From: Tritrichomonas musculus
Taxonomy: Eukaryota > Parabasalia > Tritrichomonadida > Tritrichomonadidae
Assembly: GCA_039105265.1 (NCBI GenBank)
Contig: JAPFFF010000003.1
Span: 8,246,001-8,310,000, forward strand
Reading direction: 5' to 3'
Length of the DNA stretch: 64,000 bases
Of this stretch, positions 39,448-50,026 are shown piece after piece. How positions within the stretch are numbered: the stretch's first letter is position 1; each line of letters begins with the position of its first letter. Position numbers and translations under genes: made by a program. The notes below the pieces were generated by a model, which was not told where the DNA came from, did not search any database, and saw nothing but the letters and a program-made list of their open reading frames with translations.

Positions 39448-39488
39448 TTCGTTGTCAGAATTAAAGAATTATCTCTTTCAATACAATT

Positions 39489-39502
39489 CAATGAATAAGT
39501 GA
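39489..39502 (-). promoter_or_regulatory. Initiator (Inr)-like element of the PARP gene
   Basis: Reads TCACTTATTCATTG on the coding strand, close to the trichomonad initiator TCAYTWYTCATTA. Transcription would start at the A of TCA (39500), about 53 bases before the ATG. The duplicated copy keeps the same site at 16185-16198. Confidence 0.6.
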
Positions 39503-40269
39503 AATTTGTGGAATCTCATAGAAAATTTTAAATAATAGTTTAATATTTCTATGTGATAATTCAAAAGCATTAATGATGAATTTCATCTACCATGCTTAAA
39601 ATTTTAAACTGAGATGCAACCGCTTTATGTGAAAATTTACCGCTTTATGTATGTTAGTTAAATCGAAAATTTGTATCTTGCCCTTGATCAATAAGCAATC
39701 AAAAATAATATAAATATTCTTTGATTTGAATAATTAATCAGTAAAAATAGTCATTTTACATTTAAAATGTACCATTTATCCAATATCTTTATAAACATAT
39801 CAATACTTTATTTTCATATTTCAGAAGAAAAAGATGAAAAAAATGCATTTTTTTTTTTTATAAAAAAGAAACATTGAAAAGATAATACTTGAAAGAATTA
39901 GATTTGTTTTCTAGATGCAATATTTCTCCTAAATTAAATTGAAGTAAAAGATAAAAGATATACAACGTTATCTTGATAAATCATAGAAAAAAAGATTTTT
40001 TACAGAACTTTTTCTGAATCCAGAATAATAATTTATATAAATATTTGAATAATAGGTATTACCAATAATCATACATATCCTCTTAAACTTAAAATAAAAG
40101 AAGTTAATTATTATAAATATAACTTTTATATATTAGAATAAAAATTATATATATTTTTATTTATCATAATTACTTTATAAAAATCATGATAAAAAGCAAA
40201 TAAAAATTTAAATATATTTTTTTATTTTTATATTATATGATATGCATTTTTTAATTTGGCATAATAGTA
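39503..40269. other. Intergenic AT-rich region
   Basis: Between divergent genes. It includes two copies of ACCGCTTTATGT 20 bp apart (about 39619-39650). Otherwise nothing recognised. Confidence 0.4.
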
Positions 40270-41250
40270 ATGCTATCTTTCCTTATTCTACTATTTTCAT
40301 TCTCTTTTTCAGGTGAAACCCCAAGCAAAAAACTCACATATATAGAATCTTCTACAAATCATTTACTCTCCAATGCTGGATTTTATGATATCCTAGTTAG
40401 AGGTGGCGAAACAATCACAGGGATTTTATCAAATGGTGATTATAAATTGTTTATTGTTGTTCCATCTCATCCAAATATTTCAATTGAAGAAATAAATATT
40501 GATGGTATACCAGTTTCAGAATTTTCTGAAAAGAAAGGATTTGCAATCAATGGAAGAAGTAATGTAACTTTTAAAATTTATTCGTCTGATTCAAAGATCA
40601 TCCATCATGTTAATGCATGGTTAATCCCAAGCAAATATTGTTCCAACGCTGCAATGTATGCTTATGGAAGCCATAAAATTAAATATCAAAGCTCATTATC
40701 TATTCAAGATTTCTGCATTTTCTCACCAACCCTTGATTCAAAGAATAATGATTTTATTGTTGATTTTGGACTTAATAACACGAGCAAACAAACTTATAAT
40801 TCAGAATTATTCAGATTAGATTTTGATTCACCCCAACAATCAACTACGGGCGATCAATTAGTTAATTATGAATCTGATGGACCATATTATATTCAATTTA
40901 ACTTTGATTCAGATTCAAACAATGAAACTATAATTTATGAAAGAAGGACAAAGACAATTAGCTTCAAGGATAAAGAAAATAAATGCACAATTAATCCATT
41001 TTATCGTTGCTCTGTCATTGATAATGCAATAACATGCAATGATGATTATATAGGAGAAATTAATTCAAAACTTTGTTCTGGTTTAACAATTAGCGGAATG
41101 ACTCTTGGATTGATAATTACGTTCGGAGTTTTGGCAATATTATCATTTATTGCTGGAATTGTCTTATGTTCATGCTGCTGCGACTGTTGTGCATGCTGTT
41201 GCTGCAATAGGCACCATAAATCAAGTAAGAAAGATACGAAAGCAGATTAA
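40270..41250 (+). CDS. Type I membrane protein with Cys-rich juxtamembrane tail (326 aa)
   Basis: N-terminal signal peptide (MLSFLILLFSFSFS, cleavage near residue 15), then an extracellular region of about 260 residues with several N-x-S/T sites and few Cys. A transmembrane helix lies at about 275-301 (MTLGLIITFGVLAILSFIAG). The cytosolic tail starts with nine Cys in sixteen residues (CSCCCDCCACCCC) and ends basic (RHHKSSKKDTKAD). Such Cys clusters at the inner face are typical palmitoylation sites. A surface protein by topology; family and ligand unknown. Trichomonads have large families of this topology. Confidence 0.85.
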   Translation: MLSFLILLFSFSFSGETPSKKLTYIESSTNHLLSNAGFYDILVRGGETITGILSNGDYKLFIVVPSHPNISIEEINIDGIPVSEFSEKKGFAINGRSNVTFKIYSSDSKIIHHVNAWLIPSKYCSNAAMYAYGSHKIKYQSSLSIQDFCIFSPTLDSKNNDFIVDFGLNNTSKQTYNSELFRLDFDSPQQSTTGDQLVNYESDGPYYIQFNFDSDSNNETIIYERRTKTISFKDKENKCTINPFYRCSVIDNAITCNDDYIGEINSKLCSGLTISGMTLGLIITFGVLAILSFIAGIVLCSCCCDCCACCCCNRHHKSSKKDTKAD

Positions 41251-41539
41251 AATCAGCTTCACCCAAACAAAACATTAAAAAAATAAGCTTTAAGCTTTAT
41301 TGCTTTTTACTAAACACTTATTAAATTATTTTTATTTTTTTTTACTGCTTATTTGAATGTCTGATAACACAAAGAATATTATGAAGCCAAGGACAGGTGA
41401 AGTCAAGTATCACATTTGTTGAGATGACATTGAAAACGATTTTGTTTACATGTAACAAACATCAATGGCAACTCCAAATGCAGCAGGTTCTGTTGCTTTT
41501 GTTGCAGAATATTCTTAATTATATTGTGTGACAATAATT

Positions 41540-41900
41540 TAAACAAGATAATTTTTTTAACAGATTCTAGAACTACCAAGCACAGTAACCATTAATACAA
41601 ACATCATCACAATCAACAACTGAGTCATTTTCATAATCACTAATGACACAACTAGCACAGTCTTCATTTACTTCTTAAAACGCCACTAAATGCTCATTAT
41701 GCAACACAGACACTAACAAAATCTGCTAATTCATCACATTCAATGCCAACCTTTTATCATCATAATTATTTCATTGGAATTAATTGTCTTTGCAAAATAT
41801 GCAATCAAATACTTGCAATTTTTTCAATGCTGATGTTTCAGTTGTTGGCGATACCAAAGTTGTATTTAAAGTGGGTTCTTTGGTGGTGAAAAGAGTTTAA
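41540..41900 (-). pseudogene. Remnant of a Cys-rich (EGF-like) protein gene
   Basis: Minus-strand peptides with a Cys-rich extracellular pattern are readable: NEDCASCVISDYENDSVVDC continuing to DVCINGYCAW (about 41575-41665). Further left-to-right pieces in shifted frames read IECDELADFVSVCVA and FDCIFCKDN. No continuous frame remains. Composition is unlike the AT-rich spacer around it. This resembles furin/EGF-like Cys-rich surface proteins, but the relation to the neighbouring genes is unknown. Confidence 0.35.
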
Positions 41901-42621
41901 TAAAGCAATTCCTTTATTTATTAGTTTAATAATGATACTCTTTGGTATGGTAATGATTTTGACGTTTCTATATATGGACATTGGCAGAATACCAAAGCTA
42001 GTTGCTTATATGAGTAGAGATTTGAAACTAGATTCTGAAATATTTCAATTATTTTTAATTCTCAGAAATTTTTTTATGGAACATTGAAATTTGAGTATAA
42101 TTATTTTGATAAAGTATTCAAAATCTGCTTATAATTTCAATATATTTTTTAAAATAAATATAATTTCTGATTTCTTGCTTGTTCGCTTGTTATTTAGAAA
42201 AATTATATTTGAAAGTTTTAAAAGAAAAGAATAGCTTTGATATAATTACTATATTATAGCTTAACGTTGAATTATATGCAAAATTCTCTTATAGATATGC
42301 ATGAATAGCAAATTTGGATTAATTTAATCAATGAGAATATTTTTCAATATTCATGCTCACAAATGTGAGTTAATTGGAAATGCTATTGTAATTATTCTAC
42401 TCAAAAATATATAGTTGGTCAGAAATGAATTAGGTTATCAGATTTTGAAATATGGTAGTTACGTTTGATTCATTTTTTTGAATAAACGCAAACTTTTTGA
42501 ATAATTTTTTTTTATAAACGATATCTTTTTATGAGGTAATTATTTTATAATTGTGAAATTGAATAAAAATTTTATACAATATTCAAAGAATTAAATGCTT
42601 ATTCAACTTCAAAAAATTTTA
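41901..42621. other. Intergenic AT-rich region
   Basis: No gene recognised. Confidence 0.4.
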
Positions 42622-42632
42622 ATCACTTTCAA
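42622..42632 (+). promoter_or_regulatory. Initiator-like element of the kinase gene
   Basis: TCACTTTCAAT-like sequence (about 42623-42632), only two bases before the ATG at 42634. It argues against the upstream ATG at 42595, which would lie outside the transcript. Confidence 0.4.
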
Positions 42633-42633
42633 T

Positions 42634-43717
42634 ATGATCCAAGATGAAATCTTTCCGCAAATTGGCGAGACAATAAATCAATATGAATTTGAATCACTTT
42701 TAGCAGAGACATCAGAATCAACAAAAATTTATTCAGCTTATTCGCCAATATTAAAATTTCAAGTTATTATTAAAGTTATTTCATTAGAAGAAGCAGACTT
42801 ACATTATGCAGATACAGAAGCAGTTATTTTAACAGAAATAAATTCGCCATATGTGCTAAATGCAATAGATGTTTTCGATATTAATTATAAAAAAAATACT
42901 TCATTAAAATCGAATTTATTAAGATTCATAGTTACACCAAAAATTGGAGATCAAGATGCTTACACTTATTCAAAAAAATCTGAAAATGTAAAATTTATTA
43001 TTTACGATACTTTAAAAGCTCTTCAATATTTACATGGCATGAATATTATCCACCGAGATGTTAAACCTGAGAATATTTTTATTAGGAGCATTGATGATAA
43101 AAAAGGTTCTTATTTTTCAGATGACTCAGATACTGAACTAGATTTAAATATGAGCGTTAATAGTTTTTTAAACAATTTTTCATCTCCAAGACCAATTAGA
43201 GCTGTTCTCGGTGACCTTGGACTAGCTAAACAATATCCCAAAAATCAAGAAATGTATGAAACCCAAGAATTTGTGGGGACTCTTCAATACTGCTCACCAC
43301 AAATAGCAGCTAACGTACCATGTATGCATATTTTCAAAATTATTGGGGTTATCTCTTCTTTTTTTTTCTTTTTTGAATTTTTATCCAGAAAATCAAAAAA
43401 AGAAATAGATAACTGCAATAATTTTTATTTAAATTTACTAATACATAGATAATGAATCAACTGATATTTGGTCTCTTGGTGCTACAGCGTATTATTTGAT
43501 ATATGATCAATATCCATTTAAGCATAGCGATTCTGATCCAATGGTTGATATCAAATCAATTGTTCATTGCGATTACTCATTTCCATCAAATGATGATGTA
43601 CCTTTAGAAGCCAAAGATCTTATAAGTAGAATGCTTCAATTTTCACAAAAAGATAGAATTTCCGTAGAAGATGCTCTGCATCATGTTTGGTTTAAAGATA
43701 TTACAGAAGATTGGTAA
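42634..43717 (+). CDS. Ser/Thr protein kinase with one intron (318 aa)
   Basis: Coding parts are 42634-43321 and 43449-43717, joined across a 127-bp intron to restore the kinase domain (..AANVPYNESTDIWSLGATAY..). Kinase landmarks: Lys47 (VIIKVI), HRDVKPEN (140-147), DLG (194-196) instead of DFG, GTLQYCSPQ (215-223) with SPQ in place of APE, and D235 in TDIWSLG. The glycine loop is degenerate: residues 22-36 contain no Gly. A Ser/Asp-rich insert (about 155-187) sits between catalytic loop and DLG. The last 25 residues finish the C-lobe (RISVEDALHHVWF), so there is no regulatory tail. General CAMK/CHK-like type; the exact family is uncertain. Confidence 0.85.
43322..43448 (+). other. Spliceosomal intron, 127 bp
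   Basis: Starts GTATGC and ends ACTAATACATAG, the fused branch-point/3' splice motif typical of parabasalids. It interrupts codon Tyr230 after its first base. Removing it restores an unbroken kinase frame. Confidence 0.85.
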
Positions 43718-44511
43718 TCTAACTCTTACAAATAGAATCAACTTCATAATTTTTCGGGTGTTTAAAATTATCCATGGTATATTAAAATGAATATTATATA
43801 AAACAATACAGCATCTAATTAAATGAAACAGACCCCTCAATTGAGTTTTTGCTTAAAGGTATGTTTAGAAGGGTGAAAAGAGCCAAATTATTGGATGATA
43901 TAAACCAAATCTTTTATATGTAATTAAATTAAAATTATATATTTAATATCAAAATATTGTTAAAATTTTGACGGTATAAATAAAGATATTTTTATTTTAA
44001 TCTCTTTTCCAGAAAGTCAAATAAATGATCGTATAGGTTAAATTTTCTTAGCCAAAAATAAGAAAAATAAACACTCAATTTAAGACAAATAAAAGAAAAA
44101 TATTAACCTAATTTATAAATATTTCTATTGATATGCATCTTTAAAGTAAAATTTTCTTTTTAATTTGCATGGAATAAAAATCACATGAAATATTTAATAT
44201 TAGAAATATTATTTCAAATATAGGCTAAAAATAAAAATAAGTTTATTTTTAATAATAGTATCATTAATACTTTGACATTGATAAAATAAAATTCCATTTT
44301 TCTTAAGAAAGTCTTATAATTCAATTTGCATAGAAAGATCTACCGTCAAGATTTTCTTTATAATTAGTATGTATACAATACATATGATACAAAGCATTAT
44401 TCGCTTTGTTGTTTCGAAAACCTCCGATACAATCTTTAAATGATACAAGTAAAAATTTGAAAGAAAAAGGTGTAAAGTTCTCAATTTAATTTTATTAATT
44501 TTTAATTATCT
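43718..44511. other. Intergenic AT-rich region
   Basis: No gene or repeat recognised. Confidence 0.4.
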
Positions 44512-44848
44512 TAAGGGACCACTATCATATTTTTTTGTAAACATTTCAATATTGAGAAAACTCATAGAAAAGAAAATTCAATAGTTGTTATCTCGGAAAA
44601 AGTTTAAAACTTTAAAATTTCACCATTCCGATCATTTTTGTAAAATTTTTACTCCTTTCAACTTTTAAATTTTTATTGAAAAAATGGAATAGGCTTAAAA
44701 GAAGAATAGAAATAAATGATATGTAATTTATATAATTTATATATACCAAAATATAGCAAAAATACTCAAGAAATAATTTTTTTTAAGTCAATTAATTTTG
44801 TGATAACTCATAGAATTTTTAACATAGAATTTGATAGTGGTCCCTTAA
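44512..44848. mobile_element. TTAA-flanked MITE, 337 bp
   Basis: Perfect 13-bp inverted tips GGGACCACTATCA (44516-44528) and TGATAGTGGTCCC (44832-44844), both flanked by TTAA (44512-44515, 44845-44848). Non-coding. TTAA use suggests piggyBac-type mobilisation; the tips differ from the 16.7-18.5 kb family. Confidence 0.65.
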
Positions 44849-45156
44849 TATATTTGAAAGATATTATTTATACAATCACTTTAAATCACTAAAATGTAAA
44901 TAATAAACTATATATTTTGAGATTGGCTTTAAATATCATAAAATGAGTGACTTTTTTTATTAAAATAGTAAACGGTTTATCTTCCACCCTTCTGTATGTT
45001 TTTTAAAAAATAAAAAATGTAACTTTTTTTTGTTAAAAAAAAAGGATTTTTTTCCAAAATTTTTCTTCATTTGTATCGATTATTTTCAATTCAAAAATGC
45101 TTTATAACGATCAATTTTTTAATTAAAATTTTGGGCTTAAAATTTTCAATCTTTTT
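44849..45156. other. Intergenic spacer
   Basis: AT-rich; contains TAAACGGTTTATC near 44967. No gene. Confidence 0.35.
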
Positions 45157-45254
45157 TGATCGCTTAAAGGAAAAACCGCTTTTTTGTTACGGTTATAGGC
45201 GATCATGTTTGACCTAAAATGGCTAATTAACCGTTTTCTCTTAAAGGAAAAACT

Positions 45255-45289
<35 letters not shown>

Positions 45290-45310
45290 GGTTTTTCCTT
45301 TAAGCGATCA
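45157..45310. repeat. Hairpin/foldback with 29-bp arms and 31-bp poly-A
   Basis: Left arm 45157-45185 (TGATCGCTTAAAGGAAAAAC...) and right arm 45282-45310 are reverse complements with one mismatch. A run of 31 A (45257-45287) abuts and overlaps the right arm. A third AAAGGAAAAACTGC copy lies between. No coding capacity. Confidence 0.65.
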
Positions 45311-45880
45311 TTTTCTATATAAATATATAAACTGTTTTTTCTTAAAGGTAGATTTTAAAGTCATTCCTCTAATTTTGCACTGTATAAAACAATAAATAAT
45401 AATTCTTTGGCTTTTAAATTATACTGAACCAAAGAGCAAAAAGTTTCCAAATATATTTATTGTCATTCAAGTTGATCAAAAGAATTGATATCAACATAGA
45501 TCTTAAATAAACAATTTCATTTTGGATGCATTTTATGCATTACAATTTCTTTTAATATCATGAGTATCTAAATAAATTATTATGAAATAAGTTTTTGATT
45601 TTGGTCAATTTATTTAAAATTACTACTTTTTGAATGCTATGCAAATATTGAGAGATATTTGAATTATTTCCGATTAATCATTCAAAAAAAATATTTATAA
45701 TATCGAAATTTAGAGCCATTAAAAAACAAATTTTATAATAATAATAATATATAAATTATAATTAAAATGTAATAATAGATAAATTTATATTTATTTTTAA
45801 TTCAAAAATCATGATATTTACGTTTGTTTTATTATTTAAAGAAGGTGTAAACCATTGAAAACAAAAGTAATTTTAAAATT
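45311..45880. other. 5' flank of the large surface protein gene
   Basis: AT-rich; no clear initiator match seen close to the ATG. Confidence 0.35.
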
Positions 45881-48800
45881 ATGCTTCTATCTTTCTTCCT
45901 ATTTTTCGCTTCTTTAGAAATAAACTCGACTGAATCCGACGGCATATACAAAATATGTGCTAGTGGTACTGACAATATCTCAAATTGCTTTTTATCATCT
46001 CCTACATCAACTTTTGTCTATAAAGACAACTTGAACGATCTTCTTCTAGACTTGGCGAAAAAGTCAGTCAAATATATTGAAATATCAATAGTTGACTCAT
46101 CTATCTCCTACTCGAACAACATTGAATTCGACTTTTCAAATCAAACACTTAATTCTATTTCATTATTAAAAATTTATAATGGTGACATTTCAAACCAAAA
46201 AGCTCAGTTTATTAAACTCAAACATCTTATATCAAAGGTTCCATTTCAAACTTTTTTCCTTGATGGTATTAATATTCTGTATAATAAAGAATCAAAGCAA
46301 AATGATGATATTGAATTCAAATCTCTTATTTTAATTCAATCGAGCTTTTTATCGTTTTCGTACAAGAATAATAATAAATTTGAACATCAAAAAGATTATC
46401 TTTCAATAACTACTGCAGATTTATTTACTGATTCATATTCTATTTTTAAAAGTGGCAATAGCATATCAACAGCATTTGTTTCTGATAAATATGTTAAATT
46501 TTTAGGTTTTCCAAAATATCAGACATTATTTAATGAATCAACTAAATCAAGATTATTGAAAAAGAGCATGAGCAAGAAAATTGATATCATAACAAAGAGT
46601 ACAGCAAGCAAGTCTATAATTCAGAAAATAAATGTTGAGTCGTTCTTATATGATTATTTATTCCCAAAAACAGAAAGTTCAAAGCCGATTTCTGTATCAA
46701 AGACAAAAAAAGCTAAAGCTGATTGTACGGTTAATGTTTTTAGTGATCATATTACCTCCACTTGCGCCACTTCTGGACAATCACCAACATCAATAGAAAT
46801 ATCTAGTGGAACTAATATTTTAATTACATGTGATCCAAGTGCAGAAAATATTTCGAAACTGGAATTAAATGTAACCGGCAATTTAACAACAACTATCACT
46901 TTTAGTGGATTTTCCAAATTTTACACGGAATCTAGGCCAAGTATTACAAATTTTGTTATTAATCATAAAGATTGTTCTTTATCTCTCAGTTCATCCTCTA
47001 CTGAAGAGCCTGTCCCATTTATAACATTAGATCCTACTACTGGAGTGACATTTAAGCCTAAACGTCCAAGGCAATTATTATATTGCATGTGCCTTCAATC
47101 ACGTTTCCAAAGGTGCAAACAGTCGTTGGAATGCGCTAATGATGGAGTTGACCCTAACAATTATGTTACTGGCAAGGAAGAATCCTTCCTCGATACAGTT
47201 GCTGACTATAGAACAGCATCTACAATTCGCCTCATAATTACTCACACTGGAACTGAAACATTGAATATTGATTTCAAATCTTTTCAAATTCCAAAAGATA
47301 TTATTTTTGTTTCTGCTTCAACAGATATAACAACTCAAGTTTGCTTACGCGACGATAAACTTGGTGTAAATAGTAAAACTAGATTTAATGTTCTTTTTAA
47401 TAGAATAACAAATGTAATTGTGGATGAAGTATTAAAAGATTTAAACTTGTTAGTTTTGCAGAATTCAAATCTTGTAATGGATGCTAATGGAACAGTTGAA
47501 AATATTTTTACTGATGCTTATTCTATACAGAACATTCAAAATTGTTTAACAATTGGAAAAATTATTGCTATTAACTCATCATCTCCTCTTCAGTTACCTC
47601 CTAATAAACTTTATCTAAATGAATCCTCATTTCTTATCATTCCTTCTATATCTGGCTTTCCACATATTGTCGTCAGTGGTGAATACGAAAATAGTACAAT
47701 TACTCCAACTCCAGAACCTTCAACTGATGGTACTAATCTTAGAATCTTGGATGATGAAAAAGCTGTTCTCACTGAAAATGGAGATGATCCTGGTAAGGAA
47801 AGAGATACGTATAGTACTAGTAGATGCGTCAAATTTTCAGATGAAGATGATATTTACACCATGAACTTCATGCTTTTAGGCTATAATCAAACTATCCTTG
47901 TAGGTAAATTAGCTGAATCCAATGTTGAAATTACAGTTGATTCAGACACCCCAGTTCCAAGTGTAGATAAGGCCCCAGAACAAGTAACCAATTTTCTTTT
48001 TGCTGCAGCACCATTTGGAATGCAAGTTGATTTTAAGAACAGCATCCCTGCTTGGATGAAATTCTACTTTAATTCCAAAGAAGATTCGGAAATAGGATCC
48101 AACTCTAATATCGACTATTCTAATCCTATAGGCGTTTCTCTCAATTTAACAATTGAAAACGGCACTAGCTTAATCAACTTTGGAAATCTCACTGGCAATT
48201 TTGATTTGATTCTTATGAGCTCAAGCACTTTGCAACACTTTAATAATAATGCATTAAAAGATAATGCGCCATTACATTACACTGCAGATAATATTTCCAC
48301 TCTTACTCTTGATTTCCAGGAGTCTTTAACAGACATTATACTTACGTCACAAAATATTGAATTCCAAATTGCTGGTGCAAATGAAAATAGTCATAACATA
48401 TCTCTTCCAAGTATAGCAAATAGATTCAGAGTAACCACCATTACCCCTAATGTGACTCTTAGTCTTAAGCTTGATCAAGGCCTGATAAATGATAATTTTG
48501 ATTTATATTTGTTAAATAATCATACTACAGTTATTTTTGACAATACATTTGCCAATCAATTATATCAATATGAAAATATGCAAAAGATTAATTTAGTTCA
48601 TCTTAGTAATAATATCGATTTTCTATCAGATGTTAATTATGTTCCTTACGTTAACATAACTGAAAATATTGTTGGAGTTCTTTTTGCATCAAATACTGAT
48701 TCCAACCAAACCACTGATGTTCGAATATTATCACAAATGGAAGCTCATGGAATTAGAAATACAAGAACAGGCCCTAGCATTTCAGTTTCAGTTGAATCTG

Positions 48801-50026
48801 ATGTCGGTTATGTTTGCCAAGAAGCTATTCTTGCCCAATCGGTTAATTTTGTTGGTTCTCCATTTAAATTTGCTATCAGCAAAAGAGCAAGATCTTCTTA
48901 TACCTTCAATTCAAGAGTTACTTTTGTTCCTCGAAGTCGATATCCAAATAATTCATATATCATTGACCAAGATGGTAAAGCAAGAAATATTGCTGCTTCT
49001 CTTTTAGCTGATAGTTTAGTAGAAGATAAAACAATTACTTTCAATGCTGACGTAGTTAATTTCGCTAATGGAGCAATCAATCAAACAGAAGAAGATGGAA
49101 ATAAACTTCCTCTCACAATTAATGCAAACCAACTAAGTGCTAGTAGGCTTTCATCAATAGATTCCAGCAATTTCTCTCCAGAAGGAATCAATGTTGCTGA
49201 TCAGCTTGATATCACAGATCAAACAGTAAATAACATTCAACTTGGTTCAGATAACGTTATGTTGACTAGTTCTGACGGCTCCAAATCACCAACAATAACA
49301 AGTCCAGGCAATACAGCTCAATTTAATATCAACACGAATCAAAAAGATGTTACCGTTTCATGCAAAGACAAAGAAGTTCCTCAAAATGTTCATATTACAG
49401 CAGGTAGTAATGTTGATAAGATCAACTTTGATAAATCATGGAATGGCGTTTCGAATGCACAAGATGTGACTGTCACCCTTCAAAATCCGAATACTGAATT
49501 GAATACAGAAATGCTTACTCTTCCAAATGTCACAATCCAGGATAGAAATGGTCAAGTCGTTACAGATAAAGGTCAATTGAATATTGTTGAAAATAAGGCA
49601 AAATTGACTGGGCAACTTGGCTTCTTCATATTCATGGGCATTTTTGCTTTCTTGTTGGTTTTAACTATCGGCTTTGCAATCATTGGATGCACTACACTTG
49701 ATAAGGAAATGAAGAAGAAAAAGAAGAGCGATGAAGAAGAAGAAGAAAATGAAAAAGAAAAAGAAAAGAAGGAAAAGAAAGATCAAAAAGCTAAGGAAAA
49801 GGCTCAAAAGAAAGAAGGAGAAGCTAAAGCTAAAGATGAGGCTAAAGCTGCAAAGGATGCTGCTAAAGAAGAAAAGAAGAAGGCAGCTGATGCTAAAAAG
49901 CAAGAAAAAGAAGCTGAAAAAGCAGCTAAGAAAGGAGAGAAAGCAGATAAAAAAGCCGAAAAGGATAGCAAAAAGGCTGATAAAAAAGCTGAAAAAGCTG
50001 ATAAAAAAGAAAAGAAAAAGAAGTAG
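45881..50026 (+). CDS. Large type I surface protein with Lys/Glu-rich cytoplasmic tail (1381 aa)
   Basis: Signal peptide (MLLSFFLFFASLEINS), then a beta-rich ectodomain of about 1220 residues, Ser/Thr/Asn-rich with many N-x-S/T sites. A Cys-containing patch (LYCMCLQSRFQRCKQSLEC, about 398-416) interrupts it. One transmembrane helix lies at about 1246-1269 (FFIFMGIFAFLLVLTIGFAI). The cytosolic tail of about 110 residues is a highly charged Lys/Glu/Ala helix (KEKAQKKEGEAKAKDEAKAA ...). Topology and size suit an adhesin-like parabasalid surface protein, with the tail possibly binding the cytoskeleton. No named domain recognised. Shadow frames across the tail are artefacts of its AAG/GAA-rich DNA. 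Confidence 0.85.
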   Translation: MLLSFFLFFASLEINSTESDGIYKICASGTDNISNCFLSSPTSTFVYKDNLNDLLLDLAKKSVKYIEISIVDSSISYSNNIEFDFSNQTLNSISLLKIYNGDISNQKAQFIKLKHLISKVPFQTFFLDGINILYNKESKQNDDIEFKSLILIQSSFLSFSYKNNNKFEHQKDYLSITTADLFTDSYSIFKSGNSISTAFVSDKYVKFLGFPKYQTLFNESTKSRLLKKSMSKKIDIITKSTASKSIIQKINVESFLYDYLFPKTESSKPISVSKTKKAKADCTVNVFSDHITSTCATSGQSPTSIEISSGTNILITCDPSAENISKLELNVTGNLTTTITFSGFSKFYTESRPSITNFVINHKDCSLSLSSSSTEEPVPFITLDPTTGVTFKPKRPRQLLYCMCLQSRFQRCKQSLECANDGVDPNNYVTGKEESFLDTVADYRTASTIRLIITHTGTETLNIDFKSFQIPKDIIFVSASTDITTQVCLRDDKLGVNSKTRFNVLFNRITNVIVDEVLKDLNLLVLQNSNLVMDANGTVENIFTDAYSIQNIQNCLTIGKIIAINSSSPLQLPPNKLYLNESSFLIIPSISGFPHIVVSGEYENSTITPTPEPSTDGTNLRILDDEKAVLTENGDDPGKERDTYSTSRCVKFSDEDDIYTMNFMLLGYNQTILVGKLAESNVEITVDSDTPVPSVDKAPEQVTNFLFAAAPFGMQVDFKNSIPAWMKFYFNSKEDSEIGSNSNIDYSNPIGVSLNLTIENGTSLINFGNLTGNFDLILMSSSTLQHFNNNALKDNAPLHYTADNISTLTLDFQESLTDIILTSQNIEFQIAGANENSHNISLPSIANRFRVTTITPNVTLSLKLDQGLINDNFDLYLLNNHTTVIFDNTFANQLYQYENMQKINLVHLSNNIDFLSDVNYVPYVNITENIVGVLFASNTDSNQTTDVRILSQMEAHGIRNTRTGPSISVSVESDVGYVCQEAILAQSVNFVGSPFKFAISKRARSSYTFNSRVTFVPRSRYPNNSYIIDQDGKARNIAASLLADSLVEDKTITFNADVVNFANGAINQTEEDGNKLPLTINANQLSASRLSSIDSSNFSPEGINVADQLDITDQTVNNIQLGSDNVMLTSSDGSKSPTITSPGNTAQFNINTNQKDVTVSCKDKEVPQNVHITAGSNVDKINFDKSWNGVSNAQDVTVTLQNPNTELNTEMLTLPNVTIQDRNGQVVTDKGQLNIVENKAKLTGQLGFFIFMGIFAFLLVLTIGFAIIGCTTLDKEMKKKKKSDEEEEENEKEKEKKEKKDQKAKEKAQKKEGEAKAKDEAKAAKDAAKEEKKKAADAKKQEKEAEKAAKKGEKADKKAEKDSKKADKKAEKADKKEKKKK

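Noticed and set aside
42595-42633. Upstream start for the kinase (MLIQLQKILITFN)
   Set aside because: An initiator-like TCACTTTC lies between it and the second ATG, and the extra residues are not kinase-like.
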